Below, piece by piece: positions 47,919 through 61,054 of a stretch of DNA of 64,000 bases. The stretch covers positions 2,046,001 through 2,110,000 of the forward strand of contig JAGPNK010000006.1 of assembly GCA_020746835.1 (NCBI GenBank), written 5' to 3'. Source of the DNA: Stachybotrys elegans. Its lineage: Eukaryota > Ascomycota > Sordariomycetes > Hypocreales > Stachybotryaceae. The notes below the pieces were generated by a model, which searched no databases, had not been told where the DNA came from, and was given only the letters and a program-made list of their open reading frames with translations. Position 1 is the stretch's first letter. Each line of letters opens with the position of its first letter. The translations under genes were made by a program, and so were the position numbers.

Positions 47919-50382
47919 TATGGGCGTTGATGATGATCGCGAACTGAACGTGCTAGTTTATTAGTATTCAAGACTTGCACAAACCCTGAGGTCAGCGAGT
48001 TAGTAAACGGTGTTGGCGTCTCGAAAAGATGCCTTGTTGTCGAGGATCTGGTCGAGACAAGAGTGCTGCTGCAGGAGTACCGAGGGCGCGTTCGATACAG
48101 AGAGGACGGTTGGCGGAGACCAAAGCCTGGGAGAGCAATGACCTTGATGGTTCGGTATGGGAGGAAGGTCAAGACGATGGAAGATGTAAAGAATGCCAGC
48201 AGGTGGGCGAATGCGCGAGCATAGACTATGGATGGTTGCTTGCGCCGGCACTAGATGTGATATACACGAGGACGAGTGGCACCTAGGTAGGTAGTAGGTG
48301 TACGAAGTGTGTAAGTGGTAGAGGGAGGATGAAGAGGAAGAGGAGGGAGAAGAAGAAAGAAGAAGAAGAGGAAAAGGAAGAGAGGATGGGAATGGTATGG
48401 TATGGGGACGTCGGAAGAAGAAAAGAGGAATAAGACGTGAGCTATGAGAAACTGGGGCGAAGGCGCCCGTCCGTGGCTGCACCAGCTGCAGCAACCTCAA
48501 GGCGAAGCCAATGCAGGGTACGAAACAGCTGCAACGTCTGCGCACCGTAGCGCGAGGTAGATCCGATTTTCGTGAGACCTCTCCAGTGCGACCCACACAG
48601 TAAACGCGACAGTCTTGGGGCGCAATTTAACGTGACTGCACAGTGCCAGAGGTACCCTAGGAGATATCCGAAATCACGTGGGCGACCCGTCCGGGGAAGA
48701 TGGATCTGCAAGGGTACCGTGTGGCCAACAGTGCGACGGACTGTGAGCCATCCGGAAAAAGGCACGACTCGCATATGCAGTACTTCTGACGCCCAGCCTC
48801 TCAGGCTTAATTTAGCGGCAAGGAGGAGCGGAGTCTTTGTCGCTGCGAGGAGTGGGTCCATAAGCACAGTGCTGATCTTCGAGGAATTGTGGGCCGCTCC
48901 CTCCCAGCCTGCTGCCGTCCCCTAGCAGATAGCGTCAGCCAGCCAACCGGCCATTGTGGTCGGATTGGTCGAGCCCACGTCTCCACAGGGCATGCTGACT
49001 TGCCTCGCCAGGACAGGGCCGCTAGGCTGGACCAGTCCAGGTCAAATCCCCCTCGAGGGCCCCCTGAGCGGTGCCACTTTTAGAGCGGATGCTTGTCGGT
49101 GCACACGCAAACTTGGAATGTCACCTCGCAAGTGAGGCTGCTCACAGAGCGGCTCCCGAGCTAAACCCGATCCTGAGGGCATCGCTCGACTTCGACTGGC
49201 TCCAAGGGTAAAGTGCCTTGCAGAGAGGGGAGCTTGCGGGGCCTGGACGCATGCATGCCATAGGTACCTCTTACGAGCATCGGCTAGATTTTTTGCGCAC
49301 GCAATCCGGGAAAGTCACGTGTATACCTTGCTCGACAGACATCAGCCAAGAGGCGGATTCTCCGGTGGCTGGCAGGATCCGATGATAGATGGATACCTGG
49401 CTCTTCTGCGCACCTCGGCGAAGCATGGTTGTATATGCCTACTAGCCGATACCTTCCTGCATGCATGATACGACCCTCGGCTGTCTCCTATCTGCTCCTC
49501 CGTCTCCCATCTCATTCGCTTGCTGGTCCATACTATTTCTGGCACTAGCCGCATACCAATGAGGTGCTCAGGATGGGCAGGTTGGCAGGCAAGCAGCGAG
49601 GTGTGGGAGAATGAAGTGAGACAATGGTCGACCTGGGTAGCGGTGTCGCCCCCTCAACCCAGCTCGCCTTTCCGTCCTCCGTCTGCGTGTCTCCTCTGAG
49701 CGTCCATAGCCCGCTGATGCTGAAGCGGCAGGGAGTATCTGACATGGCAATCACCACACGTCTATGGTCCGTCCAAAGGGTCTATTCCCTAGTATCGGCG
49801 ATGGCTGGATTTCAGAGGCGCACTCAATGTCTTGCTTGAACTGTCCAGTCGTCGTTGGATTATTACCCGGGCTATCTGATGCCGAATACCCAGATCTGTA
49901 GAGACTCCCGCATGCCACCCCGAGGCGAGGCCAGATCTTCTTACCATGCCCAACCTGACGCCATGTCAATTCGCCATGGCGACCCTGGCAATAGCTCGGT
50001 AAACTAGGGCCTTCTTGTGAGCTGCGATGTAAAGCCAGGAGCTGCTAACATGTGCCGCAACACGGACGCGTCGTGGCTCAATCATAACGCCTAATCAGCA
50101 GAAGCGATTTTGAAAGGCCACTTACTGGCCTGCGCGACCATAATCAATATGTTGTATCCTGTTAGGTGTTACGGGCCTTGTTTCTATCGACTTGTTGTCT
50201 GTAGCTCAGCATCTAACGGCAAGTTCACGTCACTCACCACTTCATATTCTCGCCGATTCAGGGCGCTCCTCAATATCTATACAGAGTGGAAGTCAATGGT
50301 CCAAACGATAGTCCCTTATGACCAATTTTCGACGACGCTCGGGTCTGACCACGCCCCATCCCCAGAACCTAGGATTTCCGTG
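47919..50382. other. Intergenic with long polypyrimidine leader
   Basis: A 2.46-kb gap. From 48305 to 48430 the plus strand is almost pure A/G, so the minus strand carries a C/T tract upstream of the 47918 start, probably the core promoter or 5' leader of that gene. A CACCTAGGTAGGTAGTAGGT motif occurs at 48280-48299. No gene is supported between 48600 and 50380. Confidence 0.5.
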
Positions 50383-51241
50383 TTATACTGAACCGCCGTC
50401 TTGCATTCTACCGAAACGACTCTGATGGCGAGATTCGGGTAACCCCCTCGAGCCCTGGGGCTGTGATTCTGCTGGAACGGAGTCATCGTACACTGCAATG
50501 TCTCTATCGCCGTCCTCGCCAGCATATTGAGATGGTATCGTGTACTCGCTCTTGTTGTAGGTCCACTGGGGGCGTCTCCTGTGCCTCTGGTTTCTCTCAG
50601 ACATTGGAACTCTGAAAATGCCAACAGGACTTGGCTGCGAGGGGAGTGTCAGATCAGAGTAGTGGCTTGAGAGCACTCGTTTTTGCCCTACCTCTGGGCT
50701 TGTTTGGTCTTGCTGACTGGCTCGCACGGGAACTGTATCTGGGCCCGAGTGTGTGTATTGTCCAGCGATAGAGCGAGGAGCCTGTAAACAGCACATGAGC
50801 ACCCTCACCATAATCAGCTCGGGCCACAGTACTCACCTGGTTTGACCTCCGAGTGGTTGAGAACGGTGGTGGAAGGGTGCTCAACCTTTCGAGTGAAAGT
50901 CTGACTTCTTCAACTGGGTCCTGTTGCAAGATGCCTTCGCGACCACCGGCTTCTGATGGGCCACTATGATCATTGGTAACGCTGCTGCTGGGTTTGCTGG
51001 AAACGGGACACCCATGGAGCATTCCTTGAGCATGCAAATCTAGTGGCCTCTCGTACCAATAGGCTCTTGAAGCCGGGTTATCATGGTGATAGGAGTTGAT
51101 ACCGAGCTGGTTGATGCGACGGGTGCCAGCACCCCGACGTGCGCGCGGTCTCGATGTACGCACATATTGCCGATGGAGCTCATACTCCTCGAGCTCCATC
51201 GCCGTCAACGAAATGGTTGTTGGTTTCAGCCGAAGCATGAT
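50383..51241 (-). CDS. Hypothetical protein, low-confidence three-exon model
   Basis: Modelled exons 50837-51241, 50692-50781 and 50383-50634 give 248 residues starting MLRLKPTTISLTAMELEEYE; an in-frame ATG farther up at 51463 would add a hydrophobic N-terminus. The first intron has clean GTGAGT and TTTACAG ends. The second is 57 bases and leaves the frame open if retained, so both forms encode protein. The product is Arg/Ser/Gln-rich and probably disordered, with no domain I recognise. Codon use is less biased to C/G at third positions than in the neighbours. It may be a young or non-coding locus. Confidence 0.35.
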
Positions 51242-53078
51242 GGCCCGTAATAGACCTCCTTGGACGGGTAACCGGATACTGTTGCATGACCTAACGTAAG
51301 CTCGGCGTGCTGTACGAGTTCTCTTGACGGCGTATAACAGGCGGCTCGGTGAGTAAAATGCAGTACAGATCAACACTGCAGAGAAATGCTTCAAGGTAAG
51401 GCATACCCAACCCGCAAGAGATAGTGGCATTGAAGACCGCCATCTACCTTCCCTCATGCACATATAACCTGATCGGAAGTAGTAGGCATCCTGTGCCTAG
51501 ATGGTCAAGCCTGCCTGAAAGACAAGTATGATGCATGGGCGGTGTTCCTAGCAAAGGATGTAGCCCTTCCCACCTTCCGGGCATCGGTGCCACCTCACTT
51601 GAACTCGAAGAGCTTCATTTGAGGCGTAGGGGCAAGTGCACTTATTGCATTGCAATGAGTGGTATATGCCTGCAAGATATAGATGGGTACTCCTCTTCGA
51701 GTATATGAATGGATGGAAGCTGGTGCTCAACCTAGGAGGTACTCAGTCCCTTAGAGGTGGGACCTATCAATGCATCACTGCGAAATGATCCGGCGGCACC
51801 GATCAGGTCAAACTCGTCAATGCCATATATGTAGGTAGGCGTGCAGTTTGAATGCAATAAACGCATTGAACACGCTTGCTTCCCCTATACAGCTAGAACT
51901 GCAGCATATGAGGAAGAGTTCTAGTCCTCGGTGTGGAGAGCTGCAGATCACAGCTTCCAGCAATAAAAGGAAGAGCATATATGCTGGCTATGGTGAGGCA
52001 ACAAATAAATGCGTGTTGGTCCATCACTCGCGTGTACGTGGCCTTCTGACTAGGAAGCGGAACCAATGCATATCTTTCCACCATGCCTCCGCTTTCTACC
52101 TACCACATCGACCAATGTATGTTGGCGTGGGTATCGTCCTTGTCTCCTTTCTTGACGTGCTTTGCTGCCCCTCCAAAAAAATACTACGCGTTTTGACTTA
52201 GGCGTCCAGATGAAACAATCGCGCAGTGGCCAGCAGGTCGGTCAATGCCTACCTATGGGTGGAGCAGCACCTGGACATTGACAAGCAAGTATTCTGATAT
52301 AAATACGGAGGCTCCCCTTTCCTGATCACCAATAATCGACATAGCCCGCATGGGTGCTTCCAGGCACCGGCTTTTAGGACCTGAGGCGAGTGCCTTAAAA
52401 TTAGTACCGCTGTCGGCAGGTACCTCGCTGCTATCCACATCACATCAAACATGGTATTAAGAGGCAGGATCATGGCAGCAGTCATATGTCGGAATGTTTT
52501 GCAGAGGGTCATTTCCCTTCCTCTACAGGGTTTCCTGTTTGCCCAAGTAGAATGGTGGAAACAGCAAAAGGAACACTCGTATCCCAGATCTTGCTGCGAT
52601 GGAGGCGCGGCCTTGGAGGGTCTTGTCTCGTGTTAGGGTGGTCGGATTCCTCCACGAATGTAACGCCAGAAAACAGGAATTCGGCCCAACTTCCCACCAG
52701 CACTGAATGGTAAACTTGGAACCTGCTTGAAGTTTGATCATTACCTAGGCCGTAGCTTAAGTGTTTGAATGTATTGGCAGGCTACTTGCATATTTGCAGC
52801 ATGAGGGAGGGCAGATTGAAGGGCGCAGTGGTCGGTACCTGAGGCCGCAGGTACCTCCCGGTTGATGCCCATGGTGGTAGAGCCTGCACTTGCCCCTACT
52901 GTGCCTAGCACCTGAGGCGTCCCCATTTGGATTGCACAGTCCGGTCATGGTTCGTCTTCAGGGTCGACGCCGCTTGTGGCCGATACCGTAACCATCCTCT
53001 TGTCCGTCTTTATCCTGTTGGGAGAGTCATTCTTTCCCACCCCTCTCAGCGGCAACTCTGGGCTTCTGGACCACCATC
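51242..53078. other. Intergenic: promoter region of PKH kinase
   Basis: A 1.84-kb region, relatively A/T-rich between 51700 and 52500. It holds a GTAGGTAGG motif near 51832 and a perfect GGTACCTG...CAGGTACC inverted repeat at 52834-52855. No gene is supported. Confidence 0.5.
52834..52855. repeat. Inverted repeat GGTACCTG / CAGGTACC upstream of PKH
   Basis: Perfect 8-base arms (52834-52841 and 52848-52855) around a 6-base spacer AGGCCG, about 225 bases upstream of the kinase start. The spacing suits a dimeric regulator; no factor is identified. Confidence 0.5.
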
Positions 53079-55506
53079 ATGAATGGTGACCTCAGCCTTT
53101 CTCAGGCCCTGGGAGGTCTGCGGATAGCCAACCCAGATGATGCCGCCGAGGTCATATCCCAACCATCAACTGCCCCAGCCTCTGCGCCCTCTGCTCCCGA
53201 TGCGACGACACATACCACCATCTCAGACCCGAGCCTCCTACAGTCCGACTCGAACATGCTGCAGCACCGCCATGACTCGACCGCCCCGGCCCTTGCCCAG
53301 ACCCCCTCTCAACAAGAGGCCTCTAGATATTCCCTCCACACATATTCCGATTCGCGGGATGCCTCATCTGCCGCTCTCTCGACACCGTTGCCTGCACCTG
53401 CTACAACTCCTTACATTTCCCGTGAACCTAGTCTGAGAGACTCGCAACGAAGTTACCAATCTCAGCGAGGCGGTCCCATGCCCCCTAACAACGGCATTCC
53501 ACCTCCACGAAGAAGCTCGCGAGGCATGGGCGGCGGCGGCGGCGGCAGCGGCTATAGTTCCGCCTCCCACCAGCAATCGGTACCGTTTGCTGGAGATGCA
53601 CCGATTCCCACGACCAGCGAAGAATGGAGGGACCGTGGAGCAGCAGTTGGTATCCGCCGTGAGGTCGACGCCAACGGCCGTACGGTGGTCCGCCAGGTGA
53701 AGAAGGGTGTCCGTGACTTTTCCTTCGGGCGTGTACTCGGCGAAGGCTCCTACAGCACTGTCTACCTGGCCACCGACCGTCAGACACTCAAAGAGTACGC
53801 AATCAAGGTGCTCGAGAAACGGCACATAATCAAGGAGAAGAAGATAAAATATGTCAATATCGAGAAGAACACACTCAACCGCCTTACAGAGCATCCCGGC
53901 ATTGTTCGACTATATTACACTTTCCAGGACGATGCCTGCCTTTACTACGTCTTGGACCTATGTAACGGCGGCGAGCTGTTGGGCGTTCTGAAGAAGACTG
54001 GCACTTTCGATGTCGAATGCACAAGGTTCTACGGCGCCCAGATCCTTGATGCTATAGATTACATGCATTCACGTGGAGTTATCCATCGAGATCTGAAGCC
54101 AGAGAACGTTCTCCTGGACGACCAGATGCATGTTAAGATCACGGATTTCGGTACGGCCAAATTGCTGAGAGATCCTCGAGAGGCCCCAAGCACAGACTCG
54201 GTGGAACGGGGCATACCAGACCCGGGAAGACGAGATGCCGAGGACGAGGACAGTCGAGCTGCGTCCTTTGTCGGCACAGCCGAGTATGTCAGCCCCGAGC
54301 TTCTGACATCGAAAAATGCCTGCAAAGCCAGCGATTTATGGGCATTCGGCTGCATCATTTATCAACTTCTGGCTGGGAGACCGCCGTTCAAGGCTGCAAC
54401 GGAATATTTGACTTTTCAGAAGATTGTCAATCTCGAGTATGAATTCCCCTCGGGATTTCCTCCTGCAGCCCGAGATTTGGTCGAGCGATGCCTGGTGCTT
54501 GACCCGGCCAGGAGACTTACAATCGAACACATCCAAAACCATGAATTTTTCGATGGCCAACAATTTGGCAAGGGTTTGTGGCGCACCAAGGCACCAAGAC
54601 TGCGCCCATATGTTCCCCTTGCCCAGGAGCCCAACATTATCCAACTAAATGGCATGCCATCTAATCCTACTCCCAACCCTATAGCAGACCTGAGATACCA
54701 ACCGCATGCCCAGGGCAACCCACCAAATGGCGGTAATCGTCCTGCACGTATCATCACAGAGCTCCCGCCACCCACGCAATTGGATATTGAGTGGTCTCCT
54801 GTACTCAACAAGAACAACGAGCGAATCTTGAAGCTCGGCGATCTGATGGTGGTCTCTACACCTCTGCCGAGTGGCTCAAATGGCAAAGGTTCCGATGAAG
54901 GGCACAAAAAACTGTCCCGATTCTTTGGGGGAAGCACGACGAAGAAACGACAACGTCTTGTCATGGTCACCTCGAGTGGCCGTATTCTGCTAGCTCCAGC
55001 AGGTGGTGAGGAGAAGCGGGCGAAGCAAGAGCTGTCTCTTCTGGCTCCAGACTGCACATGGAGAAGCCAACGTGATGCAAAGGGGCAACTCGTGTGGTGC
55101 GTGGATACAGTAAGTATGCCTGGAATTCGGGAGTCGAGCCTGTGGACTAATACATAATCTCTTCTAGGGAGGCTATCACTATACATTCGAAGACACCAAG
55201 GGTTCGACCAGCTCCGAAAGCGGTCGCCCTTCGGCTGAAGAATGGATAGAATGCCTGGAGACAGCGAAGGAGTTTGCGCGGTCGCAGAACAACGATAATG
55301 GGTTTTCTGAGATGACCTCGAACATGTCAAGCCCAGCCAGCACTATCGGCGGTCCTGCGAACTATCCCGAAACTCATTCCAGTGGGGACTGGACTGGACG
55401 GAATCATCTGAGTAAAAGTCAAGCCAGTCTCGACGACCCGGCGCCGAAGCGCAATCGCTTCAGCAAGAGACAATCACGAAATGGTCTCGGAGGGCCCGCG
55501 TTCTGA
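53079..55506 (+). CDS. PKH1: PDK1-type AGC kinase PKH with C-terminal PH-like domain
   Basis: Upstream kinase that phosphorylates the activation loops of other AGC kinases; yeast Pkh1/2 act in eisosome and wall-integrity signalling. Exons 53079-55109 and 55168-55506 give 789 residues. Residues 1-210 are Ser/Pro/Gln-rich and disordered. The kinase domain spans about 216-500: GEGSYSTVYLAT, AIKVLEKRHI, HRDLKPENVLL near 336 and DFGTAKLL near 356. The activation loop SFVGTAEYVSPELL is the PDK1 signature. A basic insert sits between DFG and the activation loop. The C-terminal PH-like region runs from about 600 to 735 (LKLGDLMVVSTPL, RLVMVTSSGRILLAP, YHYTFEDTKGS). The single intron has GTAAGT and CTAG ends. 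Confidence 0.94.
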
Positions 55507-56295
55507 AAGTCTTTTGACAAGTTTCCCAGCAGATTCACCATCGGCAATCTGCCTGGGCACGTCGCCCTTATCCGAACGATTCGGTACGTTAATAGGCATT
55601 GGCAGCGAGGCGCATTATCATGGAGTTCGTTTCTGCATCCAGACTCGTGCTTTTTTTGTTGAGTACTGGATTGACCAACAGAAGGCCATGGGCTGTTTGC
55701 TTTGCTTAGCGCAAGCTAGGTTGGTATATGAGCTGTTCACTTGCTACATGTAAAGGATGGATATTTCTCGACTTGATGTCTAAGCGTAATTGGCGCATAA
55801 GAGAGGCTTGCGTATAGATGGAGAAGATCTCCTGCGGTAGCGATTTTATCAAGTGATACGGTGCGGCTTTCTTGGCGCCAACTCCTACTACGACTGGAAA
55901 ACTAAGGACAGTGATGTTCATATTGACGGTCGTACGGTGAGGACGGCACTGGATTAATCAAGTACCTCACTACTTTTTATCATTGCTGGATATACATTCA
56001 CAATGCAGTAGCGAGCTTGCTTGGCTTCTATGTGTTGGATTCAAGATTAATTGATGGGTTCATGTCAATAGATTCAAGTAGATGCCTGATGCATCCGTAC
56101 TCAATATTAGGCACGCAGGCCGCTGGGATAGGAAAGGGAGATGTGGTCACGTGACTCAGCGCATCGATTTTGGAGCGACGGAGACGCGACACGCGAAACT
56201 GTTAAACTACCTTGTAGGTAGCAGGAGTAAGAAGACTCTCATCGACCGTCTCGACATTCAACGCAATTCGCCTTCGCCTCTTCTAATCCGCAATC
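55507..56295. other. Intergenic between PKH and SWP73
   Basis: A 789-base gap between two plus-strand genes. A CACGTGAC element lies near 56148-56155. No gene is seen. Confidence 0.5.
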
Positions 56296-57972
56296 ATGCA
56301 GGGACAGTTTCGCTCCTATGCGCAGCAGGTGCCCCAAAGGTCGCCGCATGCGGCCAATCAACGACGTGGCGGCATAGGTAACAAGCCTCTTTTTTCTCTA
56401 TTGTAGAGCCAACTGTTGACATTGCACTCGAGCAGGTCCCATGATGTCTTCAGGACCTCATCCTCAAGTGCCTCTCACCCAGGCGCAAATCACGCAACAG
56501 CAACAGGCCCAGGCGCATGCCAGCGAGTTAGCGAAACGAAGAAGCCGGAAACCCACGGACAAGAACATCCCAGACGGAGTTGAGGACAGTATTGTTGACC
56601 CGGGGCTTGTGCAACGATACAAGGATCTACGAGAAGTCGAGCGCCAATTGGACGCGACGGTGGCTCGAAAGCGTCTGGACGTGATTGATGCTGCCAACCG
56701 AAACACAAAGGTTTGAACCCCAATGCAAGTCCCTTCATCGTTGATGGCTGCTGATCTTATGTCCTCAGCAATACAAGACTCTTCGCGTATGGATCAGCAA
56801 TACTGTCGAGGACCAGGTTTGGCAAGGAAACGGGATCAGCGCCGATTCGTTCGACTTTACCCCCAGCATGGAGGCATCCTACCGTGTCAAAATCGAGGGA
56901 CGCCTACTGGACGATGAAGAGGAGAGCGATCAGGATGCCGCGGTTTCCGATCCTCACTCGGACAAGATGGACGAAGATGACGCCACAGCCCAGAAGCCCA
57001 AGGGAACGCAGTCCAACGAGCAGAAGCCGAAATTCTCCCACTTCTTTAAAGCGTTGTCAGTCGACTTTGATCGATCGCGTTTTCGCAACGGCGCAGAACA
57101 GACTGTCGAGTGGAAAAAACCCGATCCATCGGCACGAGGTCAGGGTGCACCTGCATCTGTCGATTTTGACGAGCTTACTTTCAAGCGCAATGGGGACGAG
57201 AACATGAATATTATCATCAACCTGCACAGGCTTGAGAGTCCCGAGCGTTACCAGCTCAGTCCAGAGTTGGCTGATGTGGTTGATATGACGGAAGCGACGC
57301 AGCACGAAGCCGTCATGGGAATGTGGGAGTACATCCGACTCTGGAATCTGCAGGAGGATGAAGAAAAGAGGAACTTTCGTTGCGATGACCTCCTCAGGAA
57401 GGTATGTGATGTTCTAATCCTGCCACCGGCTCTTGGTGTTCTAACGTCTAATCTGCAAGGTCATCCGACGTGGCGATATTGGTTACATCCCAATGTTGAC
57501 CGAGTACGTGACGCAACATTTGCGACCACTCTCTCCGATTAGCCTGCCGTACACGATTCGGGTGGATGAAGAGTTTCACAAAGACCCTCAGCCGACAGTT
57601 TATGACGTGAGGGTCTTGGTTGACGATCCACTGCGGGCAACTCTTCTCCCCTTGATCAACAACCCCAGCACGGCCCCTACTTTGAAGGAAGTCAACTCGC
57701 TTGACGAGCAGTTGGCACGACTTGTGCAAGCTATCGCCGCTTCCAAGGCTAAGCACTCCTTCTTCACCTCACTGAGCGAAGATCCCGCAAACTTCATTCG
57801 CCAGTGGCTTAGCTCACAAAAGAGAGACCTTGAGATCATCATGGGAGACGCTACTAGAGGCGGCGGCGAAAGCGCCACGGGCGACGAATGGAGGCGCGGT
57901 GGCAAGAATAGCATCTGGGCCACTCAGAACGCAAGGGAGAGCGTGAATGTGCTGCTCTCAAAACAGAGATGA
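56296..57972 (+). CDS. SNF12: SWI/SNF complex subunit SWP73/SNF12 (SWIB domain)
   Basis: BAF60-type subunit of the SWI/SNF or RSC remodelling complex. Four exons: 56296-56377, 56436-56710, 56769-57401, 57460-57972, giving 500 residues. Exon 1 encodes MQGQFRSYAQQVPQRSPH, the start seen in fungal homologues, and joins GPMMSSGPHPQ. A basic segment AKRRSRKPTDKNIPD precedes a helical region. The SWIB domain lies near residues 265-350 (ERYQLSPELADVVDMTEATQ, VMGMWEYIRLWNLQ, RRGDIGYIPMLTEYV). The C-terminal FFTSLSEDPANFIRQWLSSQ is also conserved. An acidic stretch near 175-200 (DEEESDQD) varies between species. All introns are in phase. Confidence 0.95.
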
Positions 57973-58412
57973 GCGAACCGACATGATTGTTTGGGTCAGT
58001 AGATCATGCTAGATTTCAGGTTGGACCCAGGCGTACATGAGGGCTCAGGTTATAGGCGCATATCGGGAGACAACGGTTTTTGGCATCTCTTTATTCTTGC
58101 TTAATATGAGCAGCAGCAGTGTACAATACCCGTAAAGTCACAATTTCCTTCAACGGATATGTCATCGATGCAGTCTTGAAACAGGATGTATAGAAATCAT
58201 GATCCAAGGGAACGTTTAGAGCGCTTGGCAATGCGAGGAATCACTGCCAATGTGGTATACAGGTGCCAATAAATTGGATGCAACGGATGCTTATGCTAGA
58301 TATATGACTTGTTCTTTCAACGCCTCCCCAAAAGGACCCATTTCGCAGCATTAAACCAGACAGTAACATGTTGAGTGCGCAGCGAGTACAGAAATGTCCA
58401 CAGCCAGCATCT
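57973..58412. other. Convergent intergenic region (SWP73 / HYM1)
   Basis: A 440-base gap with both 3' ends. Nothing else is recognised. Confidence 0.5.
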
Positions 58413-59775
58413 TCACCTCTGAGGGGGGACTGGGTTTGGTGGCATGTTCCTGATCTGCTTGATCAGGAATTCCCGCTCGTCGACAAATTGCTCATCGTCT
58501 GTACGGTCCTCGAGAAAATGAGCAAGGAACTTGAGCAGCTTGTCGCGGTTCATGAGGAGAATCTTTTGCACGGCGATAGATTTGTGAGGATTTGCCACAA
58601 ACACCTTGAAGACGTGAAAGCCCTCGTACTGAACCATCTTCCTGTCGTCACGGAGGAGATTCATGCATATCTTGAGATGCTCGCCGCTGTCAACATACGC
58701 AGTCATGACGCTGTAGTTTGACCGGTCCAGGAGAATCTCGCCGAGTAGCTTGATGGACTGGCGCTTCGTCACGTAGCTGTTGGACTGAACCAGGATGCCA
58801 TTGTACTTCTCGAAGAAGAGATCAAAGTTGGCAGAGAGGTACCGTGGTACTAATTCCTTGTGGCGGGTCAGGAGCTCCTATGCCCGGTGTTAGTTGACGG
58901 TCGAGATGCGCATAGCTCTATGGCATCGGCAATCTCACTCTGAATGTGGTGAAGGCATCTGCAGCCACCTCGAAAGAGCTCTTGTCAACCCAATCAAAGA
59001 ACTTCCAAAAGACGCCCCTGCCGCTCTGCGGGCGATCCCGGTCAATGGCGTTGAGGCCCTTGGAACTGGATCCAGGCTCGTCCCCGTCGTCGTACAATAT
59101 GACAGCAGCGGCAGCTTCATTCTTGAGCAGCTCCCGGAGGACGGATCCAGCTGGCGTCGCGCTCTCCTTGTGGTCGTAGGCTTTGCATAACTCGACAAGG
59201 ACTTGCGGGCGATTGCAGACGACGTACGACAGGGCTATAGGGTCGCTCTTGGGCGCTGCATTGGCGGGGCGGAAGCGGAATACGTAAGAAAATATGACTT
59301 GCGTATCCTTCCGCGATTCAAAGGGCAGACGGTACAGGTTAATTGCCAGGAGATGGAGTAAGTCCTCGTCGATCAAGCTGGTGACGAGTTGGTAGATCTG
59401 CTCGGGAGAACTTTCGGCATCTTTGCGTGGCACGTTAGTATGGGGCTGGGTTGGTGAGATTGTTGGGAGCAAGCATGACGGAATAAAGGGGGAGGCCAGG
59501 TAAAGGGGCTCTCGGGACGGGATAAGGACAGTCTCGATGGCCAAGGCATACCTTGAGTTCCTTGGAGGACAACCTTCATCTGATTCAAGATGCGGGCGAG
59601 CTCTTCGGCCTAGAGATCAGAAGAGTGAGCGGGCGGCACATGAGATGGGTGGTGAGTCCCGGGGACTGACCTTGGCTTGGCCACCGGGTGTTTCAAGCTT
59701 CAGAATGTGCTCGCGAGCCTGCTTGGGCAAGTCTGCTGCAGAGCGTGCCCGCGCTCTGCCGAATAGGAAAGACAT
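58413..59775 (-). CDS. HYM1: HYM1 / MO25 scaffold protein
   Basis: Scaffold of the RAM/MOR morphogenesis pathway that supports germinal-centre-type and NDR kinases in polarity and septation; hymA in Aspergillus affects conidiophore development. Four exons: 59671-59775, 59552-59609, 58939-59420, 58413-58877, giving 369 residues. The protein starts MSFLFGRARARS and keeps the MO25 hallmarks: FFDWVDKSSFEVAADAF, RHKELVPRYLSANFDLFFEK, SNYVTKRQS-type segment (SNSYVTKRQSIKLLGEILLD) and VFKVFVANPHKS. An insert of about 25 residues (DDGDEPGSSSKGLNAIDRD) lies in the middle. All splices are in phase. Confidence 0.95.
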
Positions 59776-61054
59776 GACGGGACGTTGGGTGGAAGTTGGG
59801 CAGTTGAAAACAAGGACAAATTGTGGTGGTATAGCCCGAACCGAGTCAGGGACTCTTGTGGTTGTATACACGGATTGATTGATGTACGGTTTGGGATTTT
59901 GTTATGGAGTAAAGCGAGGGTCTAGGATGATGGAGCGACAAGTTATCCCACGCGATGGGCGCGGTGCCGGGCAGTTCTGGTATGAGCAGTTTGTGTCAGA
60001 GCCGTGAAGCCTCGCCTTATATCGGGTGAGGCAATGTTGACAGTGTTATTATTGTTCTGGAACCCCCAGGATACCTCACCAAGCAACCAAGCATCCTGGA
60101 CCCTCTTTTATTTTTGCCCAGAGCCGAACGGATGGAGAGAGCAGAAGTAGTAGGTAGTAGATATGGAAGCGTCGGTGCACTGACTGGCCTTGCATTGCCA
60201 ACTGAAACACCACCTGGGCCTAGTACCAATGATGGAGGGAGGTGTACCTTACCCGGGACTTGGACCAACGTCCAATCGTGGACGCAAAGGGGAACCCCCA
60301 TGAAAATGATTCATGCATCATTGTAGGGGTTTGCTTTCTGATAGGCTTACCCGGTTGTTTGTTTTCGAGTGCTACATGGCCATCCATGATACTGGTGTAG
60401 AGGAGAGACGGTACGAAAGGTTACAATGCAATGAAAATAATGTACGATATATTACTAGGTAGGTAATGATGCCCAAGACCACCCAGTTCACCCATCACGC
60501 GGGTACACGTTGTATAAACAAATACTTAGCTGACAACATCAATCGGGACTGCCAGAGCGCCTGAAACAGCTGGGGGCTGGCCGGATGAGAAACAAGTTAC
60601 CGTTGATCGAAAACACCAAAATCCATCGGAATGGGAGGAGTGTATCTGTGGTGCAGGAACGGAACCTCACCAGGAGGAGCCTGGTCAGGGTGAGTCGTCC
60701 CTGGCAAGTCGTGCCCCACTAGCTCCTTTATCCTGTTATCGGACTGACGGTCGATGAGGGGCAGCAAAAACCCCACCACCACTACTTGCAGTCAAACAAC
60801 TTGAGTCACGCCTCACTCGCAAAGAAAACAAGAGGTGCCATCACCAAGGAACGGTCATACTTCGGTAAGCATCGCTCTGAGGAGGCGTGTGGTGGATTGA
60901 TAATCTGCAAAGCCTCGCGTGGCCTAGTAGAATCATCGACCAGGTGACTCATAGCGTTTTCTCCCAACCCGACGGCTTCAAAAGAAGTGCGACTCTACTT
61001 CTGCGAGCCAAAATCCCTTGAGGCAGGCAAATCGTCGCCCCAGCATCGAGCACC
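59776..61054. other. Divergent promoter of HYM1 and isoleucyl-tRNA synthetase
   Basis: A 1.28-kb region. It contains an ACTAGGTAGGTAA motif near 60453-60465. No gene is supported; the 60597-60782 open frame looks random. Confidence 0.5.

Noticed and set aside
48305..48430. A/G-rich microsatellite or transposon end
   Set aside because: No target-site duplication or terminal repeat; best explained as the C/T-rich leader of the minus-strand gene starting at 47918.
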